Below are positions 51,791 to 62,945 of a stretch of DNA of 64,000 nt, piece after piece; within the stretch, counting starts at the first letter, position 1; each line of letters starts with the position of its first letter. The notes beneath the pieces were generated by a model. That model was not told the origin of the DNA. It searched no databases and saw only the letters and a list, made by a program, of their open reading frames with translations. Source of the stretch: Ryuthela nishihirai. Its lineage: Eukaryota > Arthropoda > Arachnida > Araneae > Heptathelidae. Location of the stretch: contig JAWZYU010000709.1 of the NCBI GenBank assembly GCA_038380435.1, forward strand, positions 1-64,000. Direction: 5' to 3'. The translations under genes were made by a program, and so were the position numbers.

Positions 51791-54700
51791 GTCTGGACCA
51801 CAAAGCCCCAGGAAAAACCCACGTCCTGGTCACAAAAGCCCCCGGGGAAAACTCACATCCGGGCAGATGTACCTCAAACCCATGTCCAGGCCACAAAGTC
51901 CCCTGGGCAAAACCCGCGTCTGGGGCACAAAAGCCCCCAGGCAAAACCCGCATTCAGGCCACAAAAGTCTCTTGGAAAAACCCGCGTCTGGACCACAAAG
52001 ACCCACGGGAAAAACCCACATCCAGGCCACAAAAGCCCCCGGGAAAAACCCGCATCCGGGGAGACGTGCCCCAAACCCATGTCCAGACCACAAAGGCCCA
52101 CCAGGCAAAACCCGTATCTGGGCACACGCAACCCAAACCTGTGTCCCGGCCAAAAATCCCCGAGACAAAACCCACATCCACTCAGATGCATCCCAAACCC
52201 ATGTCCGGGCCACAAAAGCACCCTGTCAAAACCCACGTCCAGGCCACAAACGCACCCAGGCAAAACCCGCGTCCGGGGAACGTGCCCGAGCCCACGTCCG
52301 GGCCACAAATCCCACTGGAGAAAACCCACGGCAAGGCCAGAAAAGCCCCCAGGAAAAACCCACAACTGGGCAGATGTACCTCAAACCCATGTCCTGGCAA
52401 CAAAGGCCCCTGGGCAAAATCCACGTCTGGGGCACAAAAGCCCCCTGGCAAAACCCGCTTTCAGGCCACAAAAGCCTCTTGGAAAAACTCGCGTCCGTGC
52501 AGACGTGGCCCAAACCCGCGTCTGGACCACAAAGCCCCAGGAAAAACCCACGTCCTGGTCACAAAAGCCCCCGGGGAAAACTCACATCCGGGCAGATGTA
52601 CCTCAAACCCATGTCCAGGCCACAAAGTCCCCTGGGCAAAACCCGCGTCTGGGGCACAAAAGCCCCCAGGCAAAACCCGCATTCAGGCCACAAAAGTCTC
52701 TTGGAAAAACCCGCGTCTGGACCACAAAGACCCACGGGAAAAACCCACATCCAGGCCACAAAAGCCCCCGGGAAAAACCCGCATCCGGGGAGACGTGCCC
52801 CAAACCCATGTCCAGACCACAAAGGCCCACCAGGCAAAACCCGTATCTGGGCACACGCAACCCAAACCTGTGTCCCGGCCAAAAATCCCCGAGACAAAAC
52901 CCACATCCACTCAGATGCATCCCAAACCCATGTCCGGGCCACAAAAGCACCCTGTCAAAACCCACGTCCAGGCCACAAACGCACCCAGGCAAAACCCGCG
53001 TCCGGGGAACGTGCCCGAGCCCACGTCCGGGCCACAAATCCCACTGGAGAAAACCCACGGCAAGGCCAGAAAAGCCCCCAGGAAAAACCCACAACTGGGC
53101 AGATGTACCTCAAACCCATGTCCTGGCAACAAAGGCCCCTGGGCAAAATCCACGTCTGGGGCACAAAAGCCCCCTGGCAAAACCCGCTTTCAGGCCACAA
53201 AAGCCTCTTGGAAAAACTCGCGTCCGTGCAGACGTGGCCCAAACCCGCGTCTGGACCACAAAGCCCCAGGAAAAACCCACGTCCTGGTCACAAAAGCCCC
53301 CGGGGAAAACTCACATCCGGGCAGATGTACCTCAAACCCATGTCCAGGCCACAAAGTCCCCTGGGCAAAACCCGCGTCTGGGGCACAAAAGCCCCCAGGC
53401 AAAACCCGCATTCAGGCCACAAAAGTCTCTTGGAAAAACCCGCGTCTGGACCACAAAGACCCACGGGAAAAACCCACATCCAGGCCACAAAAGCCCCCGG
53501 GAAAAACCCGCATCCGGGGAGACGTGCCCCAAACCCATGTCCAGACCACAAAGGCCCACCAGGCAAAACCCGTATCTGGGCACACGCAACCCAAACCTGT
53601 GTCCCGGCCAAAAATCCCCGAGACAAAACCCACATCCACTCAGATGCATCCCAAACCCATGTCCGGGCCACAAAAGCACCCTGTCAAAACCCACGTCCAG
53701 GCCACAAACGCACCCAGGCAAAACCCGCGTCCGGGGAACGTGCCCGAGCCCACGTCCGGGCCACAAATCCCACTGGAGAAAACCCACGGCAAGGCCAGAA
53801 AAGCCCCCAGGAAAAACCCACAACTGGGCAGATGTACCTCAAACCCATGTCCTGGCAACAAAGGCCCCTGGGCAAAATCCACGTCTGGGGCACAAAAGCC
53901 CCCTGGCAAAACCCGCTTTCAGGCCACAAAAGCCTCTTGGAAAAACTCGCGTCCGTGCAGACGTGGCCCAAACCCGCGTCTGGACCACAAAGCCCCAGGA
54001 AAAACCCACGTCCTGGTCACAAAAGCCCCCGGGGAAAACTCACATCCGGGCAGATGTACCTCAAACCCATGTCCAGGCCACAAAGTCCCCTGGGCAAAAC
54101 CCGCGTCTGGGGCACAAAAGCCCCCAGGCAAAACCCGCATTCAGGCCACAAAAGTCTCTTGGAAAAACCCGCGTCTGGACCACAAAGACCCACGGGAAAA
54201 ACCCACATCCAGGCCACAAAAGCCCCCGGGAAAAACCCGCATCCGGGGAGACGTGCCCCAAACCCATGTCCAGACCACAAAGGCCCACCAGGCAAAACCC
54301 GTATCTGGGCACACGCAACCCAAACCTGTGTCCCGGCCAAAAATCCCCGAGACAAAACCCACATCCACTCAGATGCATCCCAAACCCATGTCCGGGCCAC
54401 AAAAGCACCCTGTCAAAACCCACGTCCAGGCCACAAACGCACCCAGGCAAAACCCGCGTCCGGGGAACGTGCCCGAGCCCACGTCCGGGCCACAAATCCC
54501 ACTGGAGAAAACCCACGGCAAGGCCAGAAAAGCCCCCAGGAAAAACCCACAACTGGGCAGATGTACCTCAAACCCATGTCCTGGCAACAAAGGCCCCTGG
54601 GCAAAATCCACGTCTGGGGCACAAAAGCCCCCTGGCAAAACCCGCTTTCAGGCCACAAAAGCCTCTTGGAAAAACTCGCGTCCGTGCAGACGTGGCCCAA

Positions 54701-55186
54701 ACCCGCGTCTGGACCACAAAGCCCCAGGAAAAACCCACGTCCTGGTCACAAAAGCCCCCGGGGAAAACTCACATCCGGGCAGATGTACCTCAAACCCATG
54801 TCCAGGCCACAAAGTCCCCTGGGCAAAACCCGCGTCTGGGGCACAAAAGCCCCCAGGCAAAACCCGCATTCAGGCCACAAAAGTCTCTTGGAAAAACCCG
54901 CGTCTGGACCACAAAGACCCACGGGAAAAACCCACATCCAGGCCACAAAAGCCCCCGGGAAAAACCCGCATCCGGGGAGACGTGCCCCAAACCCATGTCC
55001 AGACCACAAAGGCCCACCAGGCAAAACCCGTATCTGGGCACACGCAACCCAAACCTGTGTCCCGGCCAAAAATCCCCGAGACAAAACCCACATCCACTCA
55101 GATGCATCCCAAACCCATGTCCGGGCCACAAAAGCACCCTGTCAAAACCCACGTCCAGGCCACAAACGCACCCAGGCAAAACCCGC

Positions 55187-55187
55187 A
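55187..55187 (+). other. Unit 76: singleton G to A at CpG
   Basis: ACCCGCATCC replaces ACCCGCGTCC, with canonical flanks. The change is a CpG transition on the opposite strand and occurs once. Confidence 0.92.
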
Positions 55188-57389
55188 TCCGGGGAACGTG
55201 CCCGAGCCCACGTCCGGGCCACAAATCCCACTGGAGAAAACCCACGGCAAGGCCAGAAAAGCCCCCAGGAAAAACCCACAACTGGGCAGATGTACCTCAA
55301 ACCCATGTCCTGGCAACAAAGGCCCCTGGGCAAAATCCACGTCTGGGGCACAAAAGCCCCCTGGCAAAACCCGCTTTCAGGCCACAAAAGCCTCTTGGAA
55401 AAACTCGCGTCCGTGCAGACGTGGCCCAAACCCGCGTCTGGACCACAAAGCCCCAGGAAAAACCCACGTCCTGGTCACAAAAGCCCCCGGGGAAAACTCA
55501 CATCCGGGCAGATGTACCTCAAACCCATGTCCAGGCCACAAAGTCCCCTGGGCAAAACCCGCGTCTGGGGCACAAAAGCCCCCAGGCAAAACCCGCATTC
55601 AGGCCACAAAAGTCTCTTGGAAAAACCCGCGTCTGGACCACAAAGACCCACGGGAAAAACCCACATCCAGGCCACAAAAGCCCCCGGGAAAAACCCGCAT
55701 CCGGGGAGACGTGCCCCAAACCCATGTCCAGACCACAAAGGCCCACCAGGCAAAACCCGTATCTGGGCACACGCAACCCAAACCTGTGTCCCGGCCAAAA
55801 ATCCCCGAGACAAAACCCACATCCACTCAGATGCATCCCAAACCCATGTCCGGGCCACAAAAGCACCCTGTCAAAACCCACGTCCAGGCCACAAACGCAC
55901 CCAGGCAAAACCCGCGTCCGGGGAACGTGCCCGAGCCCACGTCCGGGCCACAAATCCCACTGGAGAAAACCCACGGCAAGGCCAGAAAAGCCCCCAGGAA
56001 AAACCCACAACTGGGCAGATGTACCTCAAACCCATGTCCTGGCAACAAAGGCCCCTGGGCAAAATCCACGTCTGGGGCACAAAAGCCCCCTGGCAAAACC
56101 CGCTTTCAGGCCACAAAAGCCTCTTGGAAAAACTCGCGTCCGTGCAGACGTGGCCCAAACCCGCGTCTGGACCACAAAGCCCCAGGAAAAACCCACGTCC
56201 TGGTCACAAAAGCCCCCGGGGAAAACTCACATCCGGGCAGATGTACCTCAAACCCATGTCCAGGCCACAAAGTCCCCTGGGCAAAACCCGCGTCTGGGGC
56301 ACAAAAGCCCCCAGGCAAAACCCGCATTCAGGCCACAAAAGTCTCTTGGAAAAACCCGCGTCTGGACCACAAAGACCCACGGGAAAAACCCACATCCAGG
56401 CCACAAAAGCCCCCGGGAAAAACCCGCATCCGGGGAGACGTGCCCCAAACCCATGTCCAGACCACAAAGGCCCACCAGGCAAAACCCGTATCTGGGCACA
56501 CGCAACCCAAACCTGTGTCCCGGCCAAAAATCCCCGAGACAAAACCCACATCCACTCAGATGCATCCCAAACCCATGTCCGGGCCACAAAAGCACCCTGT
56601 CAAAACCCACGTCCAGGCCACAAACGCACCCAGGCAAAACCCGCGTCCGGGGAACGTGCCCGAGCCCACGTCCGGGCCACAAATCCCACTGGAGAAAACC
56701 CACGGCAAGGCCAGAAAAGCCCCCAGGAAAAACCCACAACTGGGCAGATGTACCTCAAACCCATGTCCTGGCAACAAAGGCCCCTGGGCAAAATCCACGT
56801 CTGGGGCACAAAAGCCCCCTGGCAAAACCCGCTTTCAGGCCACAAAAGCCTCTTGGAAAAACTCGCGTCCGTGCAGACGTGGCCCAAACCCGCGTCTGGA
56901 CCACAAAGCCCCAGGAAAAACCCACGTCCTGGTCACAAAAGCCCCCGGGGAAAACTCACATCCGGGCAGATGTACCTCAAACCCATGTCCAGGCCACAAA
57001 GTCCCCTGGGCAAAACCCGCGTCTGGGGCACAAAAGCCCCCAGGCAAAACCCGCATTCAGGCCACAAAAGTCTCTTGGAAAAACCCGCGTCTGGACCACA
57101 AAGACCCACGGGAAAAACCCACATCCAGGCCACAAAAGCCCCCGGGAAAAACCCGCATCCGGGGAGACGTGCCCCAAACCCATGTCCAGACCACAAAGGC
57201 CCACCAGGCAAAACCCGTATCTGGGCACACGCAACCCAAACCTGTGTCCCGGCCAAAAATCCCCGAGACAAAACCCACATCCACTCAGATGCATCCCAAA
57301 CCCATGTCCGGGCCACAAAAGCACCCTGTCAAAACCCACGTCCAGGCCACAAACGCACCCAGGCAAAACCCGCGTCCGGGGAACGTGCC

Positions 57390-57392
57390 TGA
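57390..57392 (+). other. Unit 79: second copy of the C-to-T TGA variant
   Basis: The same GTGCCTGAGCCC as at 10512, 46,878 bp away (64 x 729 + 222). Surrounding unit sequence is canonical in both cases. Common descent cannot be told from recurrent CpG mutation. Confidence 0.95.
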
Positions 57393-58240
57393 GCCCACGT
57401 CCGGGCCACAAATCCCACTGGAGAAAACCCACGGCAAGGCCAGAAAAGCCCCCAGGAAAAACCCACAACTGGGCAGATGTACCTCAAACCCATGTCCTGG
57501 CAACAAAGGCCCCTGGGCAAAATCCACGTCTGGGGCACAAAAGCCCCCTGGCAAAACCCGCTTTCAGGCCACAAAAGCCTCTTGGAAAAACTCGCGTCCG
57601 TGCAGACGTGGCCCAAACCCGCGTCTGGACCACAAAGCCCCAGGAAAAACCCACGTCCTGGTCACAAAAGCCCCCGGGGAAAACTCACATCCGGGCAGAT
57701 GTACCTCAAACCCATGTCCAGGCCACAAAGTCCCCTGGGCAAAACCCGCGTCTGGGGCACAAAAGCCCCCAGGCAAAACCCGCATTCAGGCCACAAAAGT
57801 CTCTTGGAAAAACCCGCGTCTGGACCACAAAGACCCACGGGAAAAACCCACATCCAGGCCACAAAAGCCCCCGGGAAAAACCCGCATCCGGGGAGACGTG
57901 CCCCAAACCCATGTCCAGACCACAAAGGCCCACCAGGCAAAACCCGTATCTGGGCACACGCAACCCAAACCTGTGTCCCGGCCAAAAATCCCCGAGACAA
58001 AACCCACATCCACTCAGATGCATCCCAAACCCATGTCCGGGCCACAAAAGCACCCTGTCAAAACCCACGTCCAGGCCACAAACGCACCCAGGCAAAACCC
58101 GCGTCCGGGGAACGTGCCCGAGCCCACGTCCGGGCCACAAATCCCACTGGAGAAAACCCACGGCAAGGCCAGAAAAGCCCCCAGGAAAAACCCACAACTG
58201 GGCAGATGTACCTCAAACCCATGTCCTGGCAACAAAGGCC

Positions 58241-58676
58241 GCTGGGCAAAACCCACGTCTGGGGCACAAAAGCCCCCTGGCAAAACCCGCTTTCAGGCCA
58301 CAAAAGCCTCTTGGAAAAACTCGCGTCCGTGCAGACGTGGCCCAAACCCACGTCTGGACCACAAAGCCCCAGGAAAAACCCACGTCCAGGTCACAAAAGC
58401 CCCCGGGGAAAACTCACATCCGGGCAGATGTACCTCAAACCCATGTCCAGGCCACAAAGTCCCCTGGGCAAAACCCGCGTCTGGGGCACAAAAGCCCCCA
58501 GGCAAAACCCGCATTCAGGCCACAAAAGCCTCTTGGAAAAACCCGCGTCTGGACCAAAAAGACCCACGGGAAAAACCCACATCCAGGCCACAAAAGCCCC
58601 CGGGAAAAACCCGCAGCCGGGGAGACGTGCCCCAAACCCATGTCCAGACCACAAAGGCCCACCAGGCAAAACCCGC
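58241..58676 (+). repeat. Variant C segment 1 (units 80-81)
   Basis: Eight substitutions against canonical: C to G at 58241, T to C at 58252, G to A at 58350, T to A at 58388, T to C at 58529, C to A at 58557, T to G at 58616 and T to C at 58676. It runs straight into a B segment 43 bp later, forming one diverged stretch. Confidence 0.93.
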
Positions 58677-58718
58677 ATCTGGGCACACGCAACCCAAACC
58701 TGTGTCCCGGCCAAAAAT

Positions 58719-59257
58719 CCCGGGACAAAACCCACATCCACTCAGATGCATCCCAAACCCATGTCCGGGCCACAAAAGCACCCTGTCAAAACCCAAGTCC
58801 AGACCACAAACGCACCCAGGCAAAACCCGCGTCCGGGGAACGTGCCCCGAGCCCACGTCCGGGCCACAAATCCCACTGGAGAAAACCCACGGCAAGGCCA
58901 CAAAAGCCCCCAGGAAAAACCCACAACTGGGCAGATGTACCTCAAACCCATGTCCTGGCAACAAAGGCCCCTGGGCAAAACCCACGTCTGGGGCACAAAA
59001 ACCCCCTGGCAAAACCCGCTTTCAGGCCACAAAAGCCTCTTGGAAAAACTCGCGTCCGTGCAGACGTGGCCCAAACCCGTGTCTGGACCACAAAGCCCCA
59101 GGAAAAACCCACGTCCTGGTCACAAAAGCCCCCGGGGAAAACTCACATCCGGGCAGATGTACCTCAAACCCATGTCCAGGCCACAAAGTCCCCTGGGCAA
59201 AACCCGCGTCTGGGGCACAAAAGCCCCCAGGCAAAACCCGCATTCAGGCCACAAAAA
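58719..59257 (+). repeat. Variant B patch 5 (unit 81), extended, joined to C
   Basis: Carries the full B set plus T at 59080 and A at 59257. Together with the C segment just upstream it makes a diverged haplotype of about 1,017 bp with 18 differences from canonical. Unit 82 after it is canonical. Confidence 0.93.
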
Positions 59258-60358
59258 TCTCTTGGAAAAACCCGCGTCTGGACCACAAAGACCCACGGGA
59301 AAAACCCACATCCAGGCCACAAAAGCCCCCGGGAAAAACCCGCATCCGGGGAGACGTGCCCCAAACCCATGTCCAGACCACAAAGGCCCACCAGGCAAAA
59401 CCCGTATCTGGGCACACGCAACCCAAACCTGTGTCCCGGCCAAAAATCCCCGAGACAAAACCCACATCCACTCAGATGCATCCCAAACCCATGTCCGGGC
59501 CACAAAAGCACCCTGTCAAAACCCACGTCCAGGCCACAAACGCACCCAGGCAAAACCCGCGTCCGGGGAACGTGCCCGAGCCCACGTCCGGGCCACAAAT
59601 CCCACTGGAGAAAACCCACGGCAAGGCCAGAAAAGCCCCCAGGAAAAACCCACAACTGGGCAGATGTACCTCAAACCCATGTCCTGGCAACAAAGGCCCC
59701 TGGGCAAAATCCACGTCTGGGGCACAAAAGCCCCCTGGCAAAACCCGCTTTCAGGCCACAAAAGCCTCTTGGAAAAACTCGCGTCCGTGCAGACGTGGCC
59801 CAAACCCGCGTCTGGACCACAAAGCCCCAGGAAAAACCCACGTCCTGGTCACAAAAGCCCCCGGGGAAAACTCACATCCGGGCAGATGTACCTCAAACCC
59901 ATGTCCAGGCCACAAAGTCCCCTGGGCAAAACCCGCGTCTGGGGCACAAAAGCCCCCAGGCAAAACCCGCATTCAGGCCACAAAAGTCTCTTGGAAAAAC
60001 CCGCGTCTGGACCACAAAGACCCACGGGAAAAACCCACATCCAGGCCACAAAAGCCCCCGGGAAAAACCCGCATCCGGGGAGACGTGCCCCAAACCCATG
60101 TCCAGACCACAAAGGCCCACCAGGCAAAACCCGTATCTGGGCACACGCAACCCAAACCTGTGTCCCGGCCAAAAATCCCCGAGACAAAACCCACATCCAC
60201 TCAGATGCATCCCAAACCCATGTCCGGGCCACAAAAGCACCCTGTCAAAACCCACGTCCAGGCCACAAACGCACCCAGGCAAAACCCGCGTCCGGGGAAC
60301 GTGCCCGAGCCCACGTCCGGGCCACAAATCCCACTGGAGAAAACCCACGGCAAGGCCA

Positions 60359-60863
60359 CAAAAGCCCCCAGGAAAAACCCACATCTGGGCAGATGTACCT
60401 CAAACCCATGTCCTGGCAACAAAGGCCGCTGGGCAAAACCCACGTCTGGGGCACAAAAGCCCCCTGGCAAAACCCGCTTTCAGGCCACAAAAGCCTCTTG
60501 GAAAAACTCGCGTCCGTGCAGACGTGGCCCAAACCCACGTCTGGACCACAAAGCCCCAGGAAAAACCCACGTCCAGGTCACAAAAGCCCCCGGGGAAAAC
60601 TCACATCCGGGCAGATGTACCTCAAACCCATGTCCAGGCCACAAAGTCCCCTGGGCAAAACCCGCGTCTGGGGCACAAAAGCCCCCAGGCAAAACCCGCA
60701 TTCAGGCCACAAAAGCCTCTTGGAAAAACCCGCGTCTGGACCAAAAAGACCCACGGGAAAAACCCACATCCAGGCCACAAAAGCCCCCGGGAAAAACCCG
60801 CAGCCGGGGAGACGTGCCCCAAACCCATGTCCAGACCACAAAGGCCCACCAGGCAAAACCCGC
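60359..60863 (+). repeat. Variant C segment 2 (units 83-84), longest form
   Basis: Begins earlier than the other C segments, with G to C at 60359 (CCACAAAAG) and A to T at 60384 (ACATCTGGG, seen only here). It then carries the standard C changes from 60428 (G) onward and continues into a truncated B segment. Confidence 0.92.
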
Positions 60864-61487
60864 ATCTGGGCACACGCAACCCAAACCTGTGTCCCGGCCA
60901 AAAATCCCGGGACAAAACCCACATCCACTCAGATGCATCCCAAACCCATGTCCGGGCCACAAAAGCACCCTGTCAAAACCCAAGTCCAGACCACAAACGC
61001 ACCCAGGCAAAACCCGCGTCCGGGGAACGTGCCCGAGCCCACGTCCGGGCCACAAATCCCACTGGAGAAAACCCACGGCAAGGCCAGAAAAGCCCCCAGG
61101 AAAAACCCACAACTGGGCAGATGTACCTCAAACCCATGTCCTGGCAACAAAGGCCGCTGGGCAAAACCCACGTCTGGGGCACAAAAGCCCCCTGGCAAAA
61201 CCCGCTTTCAGGCCACAAAAGCCTCTTGGAAAAACTCGCGTCCGTGCAGACGTGGCCCAAACCCACGTCTGGACCACAAAGCCCCAGGAAAAACCCACGT
61301 CCAGGTCACAAAAGCCCCCGGGGAAAACTCACATCCGGGCAGATGTACCTCAAACCCATGTCCAGGCCACAAAGTCCCCTGGGCAAAACCCGCGTCTGGG
61401 GCACAAAAGCCCCCAGGCAAAACCCGCATTCAGGCCACAAAAGCCTCTTGGAAAAACCCGCGTCTGGACCAAAAAGACCCACGGGAA
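60760..61487 (+). repeat. Unit 84, 728-bp hybrid of B and canonical
   Basis: The unit has the B-type 1-bp loss at about 60906 and the B bases at 60983 (A) and 60990 (A). It then shows canonical GTGCCCGAG at 61029-61037 without the compensating extra C, and canonical CCAGAAAAG. The switch therefore lies between 60991 and about 61034. The uncompensated loss makes the unit 728 bp and shifts the phase of all later units by one. Confidence 0.95.
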
Positions 61488-61591
61488 AAACCCACATCCA
61501 GGCCACAAAAGCCCCCGGGAAAAACCCGCAGCCGGGGAGACGTGCCCCAAACCCATGTCCAGACCACAAAGGCCCACCAGGCAAAACCCGC
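61156..61591 (+). repeat. Variant C segment 3 (units 84-85)
   Basis: Repeats the C changes of 58241-58676 at an offset of 2,915 bp (four units minus 1 bp). It starts only about 120 bp after the hybrid switch point and leads into a full B segment. Confidence 0.92.
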
Positions 61592-61633
61592 ATCTGGGCA
61601 CACGCAACCCAAACCTGTGTCCCGGCCAAAAAT

Positions 61634-62172
61634 CCCGGGACAAAACCCACATCCACTCAGATGCATCCCAAACCCATGTCCGGGCCACAAAAGCACCCTG
61701 TCAAAACCCAAGTCCAGACCACAAACGCACCCAGGCAAAACCCGCGTCCGGGGAACGTGCCCCGAGCCCACGTCCGGGCCACAAATCCCACTGGAGAAAA
61801 CCCACGGCAAGGCCACAAAAGCCCCCAGGAAAAACCCACAACTGGGCAGATGTACCTCAAACCCATGTCCTGGCAACAAAGGCCCCTGGGCAAAACCCAC
61901 GTCTGGGGCACAAAAACCCCCTGGCAAAACCCGCTTTCAGGCCACAAAAGCCTCTTGGAAAAACTCGCGTCCGTGCAGACGTGGCCCAAACCCGTGTCTG
62001 GACCACAAAGCCCCAGGAAAAACCCACGTCCTGGTCACAAAAGCCCCCGGGGAAAACTCACATCCGGGCAGATGTACCTCAAACCCATGTCCAGGCCACA
62101 AAGTCCCCTGGGCAAAACCCGCGTCTGGGGCACAAAAGCCCCCAGGCAAAACCCGCATTCAGGCCACAAAAA
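61634..62172 (+). repeat. Variant B patch 7 (unit 85), extended, joined to C
   Basis: Complete B set from the TCCCGGGAC change to A at 61916, plus T at 61995 and A at 62172. With the preceding C segment it is a second copy of the roughly 1-kb diverged haplotype found at 58241-59257. Confidence 0.93.
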
Positions 62173-62613
62173 TCTCTTGGAAAAACCCGCGTCTGGACCA
62201 CAAAGACCCACGGGAAAAACCCACATCCAGGCCACAAAAGCCCCCGGGAAAAACCCGCATCCGGGGAGACGTGCCCCAAACCCATGTCCAGACCACAAAG
62301 GCCCACCAGGCAAAACCCGTATCTGGGCACACGCAACCCAAACCTGTGTCCCGGCCAAAAATCCCCGAGACAAAACCCACATCCACTCAGATGCATCCCA
62401 AACCCATGTCCGGGCCACAAAAGCACCCTGTCAAAACCCACGTCCAGGCCACAAACGCACCCAGGCAAAACCCGCGTCCGGGGAACGTGCCCGAGCCCAC
62501 GTCCGGGCCACAAATCCCACTGGAGAAAACCCACGGCAAGGCCAGAAAAGCCCCCAGGAAAAACCCACAACTGGGCAGATGTACCTCAAACCCATGTCCT
62601 GGCAACAAAGGCC

Positions 62614-62901
62614 GCTGGGCAAAACCCACGTCTGGGGCACAAAAGCCCCCTGGCAAAACCCGCTTTCAGGCCACAAAAGCCTCTTGGAAAAACTCGCGTC
62701 CGTGCAGACGTGGCCCAAACCCGTGTCTGGACCACAAAGCCCCAGGAAAAACCCACGTCCTGGTCACAAAAGCCCCCGGGGAAAACTCACATCCGGGCAG
62801 ATGTACCTCAAACCCATGTCCAGGCCACAAAGTCCCCTGGGCAAAACCCGCGTCTGGGGCACAAAAGCCCCCAGGCAAAACCCGCATTCAGGCCACAAAA
62901 A
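62614..62901 (+). repeat. Unit 86 mosaic: C start joined to extended-B end
   Basis: G at 62614 and C at 62625 are C markers, then canonical AAAAGCCCC, then T at 62724 and A at 62901, which are extended-B markers. The C markers at the phases of 58350 and 58388 are absent. The unit is a recombinant between the two variant phases. Confidence 0.9.
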
Positions 62902-62945
62902 TCTCTTGGAAAAACCCGCGTCTGGACCACAAAGACCCACGGGAA

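Larger units (their letters stand above)
10599..57392 (+). other. Stop-free forward frame of 15,597 codons, judged non-coding
   Basis: The frame reopens after the TGA of unit 15 and stays open for 46.8 kb, through the 951-bp unit and four B-type patches. It survives because 729 and 222 are multiples of 3. In each B patch the 1-bp loss and 1-bp gain cancel within about 127 bp, and the unit has no stop triplet in any frame. The translated repeat has the same features as in the upstream segment: 243-residue period, basic, Pro/Lys/Gly-rich, no recognised domain. The 728-bp unit near 61 kb shifts the frame and nothing stops it there either, showing that frame integrity does not require selection. 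I treat this as a by-product of base composition. Confidence 0.85.

Noticed and set aside
10599..57392. A giant repetitive protein gene of 15,597 codons
   Set aside because: All three forward frames are equally open, the ATG recurs in each unit in poor context, no domain or signal is recognisable, and no unique flanks or regulatory signals exist. The open frame follows from a stop-free 729-bp unit whose length is a multiple of 3.
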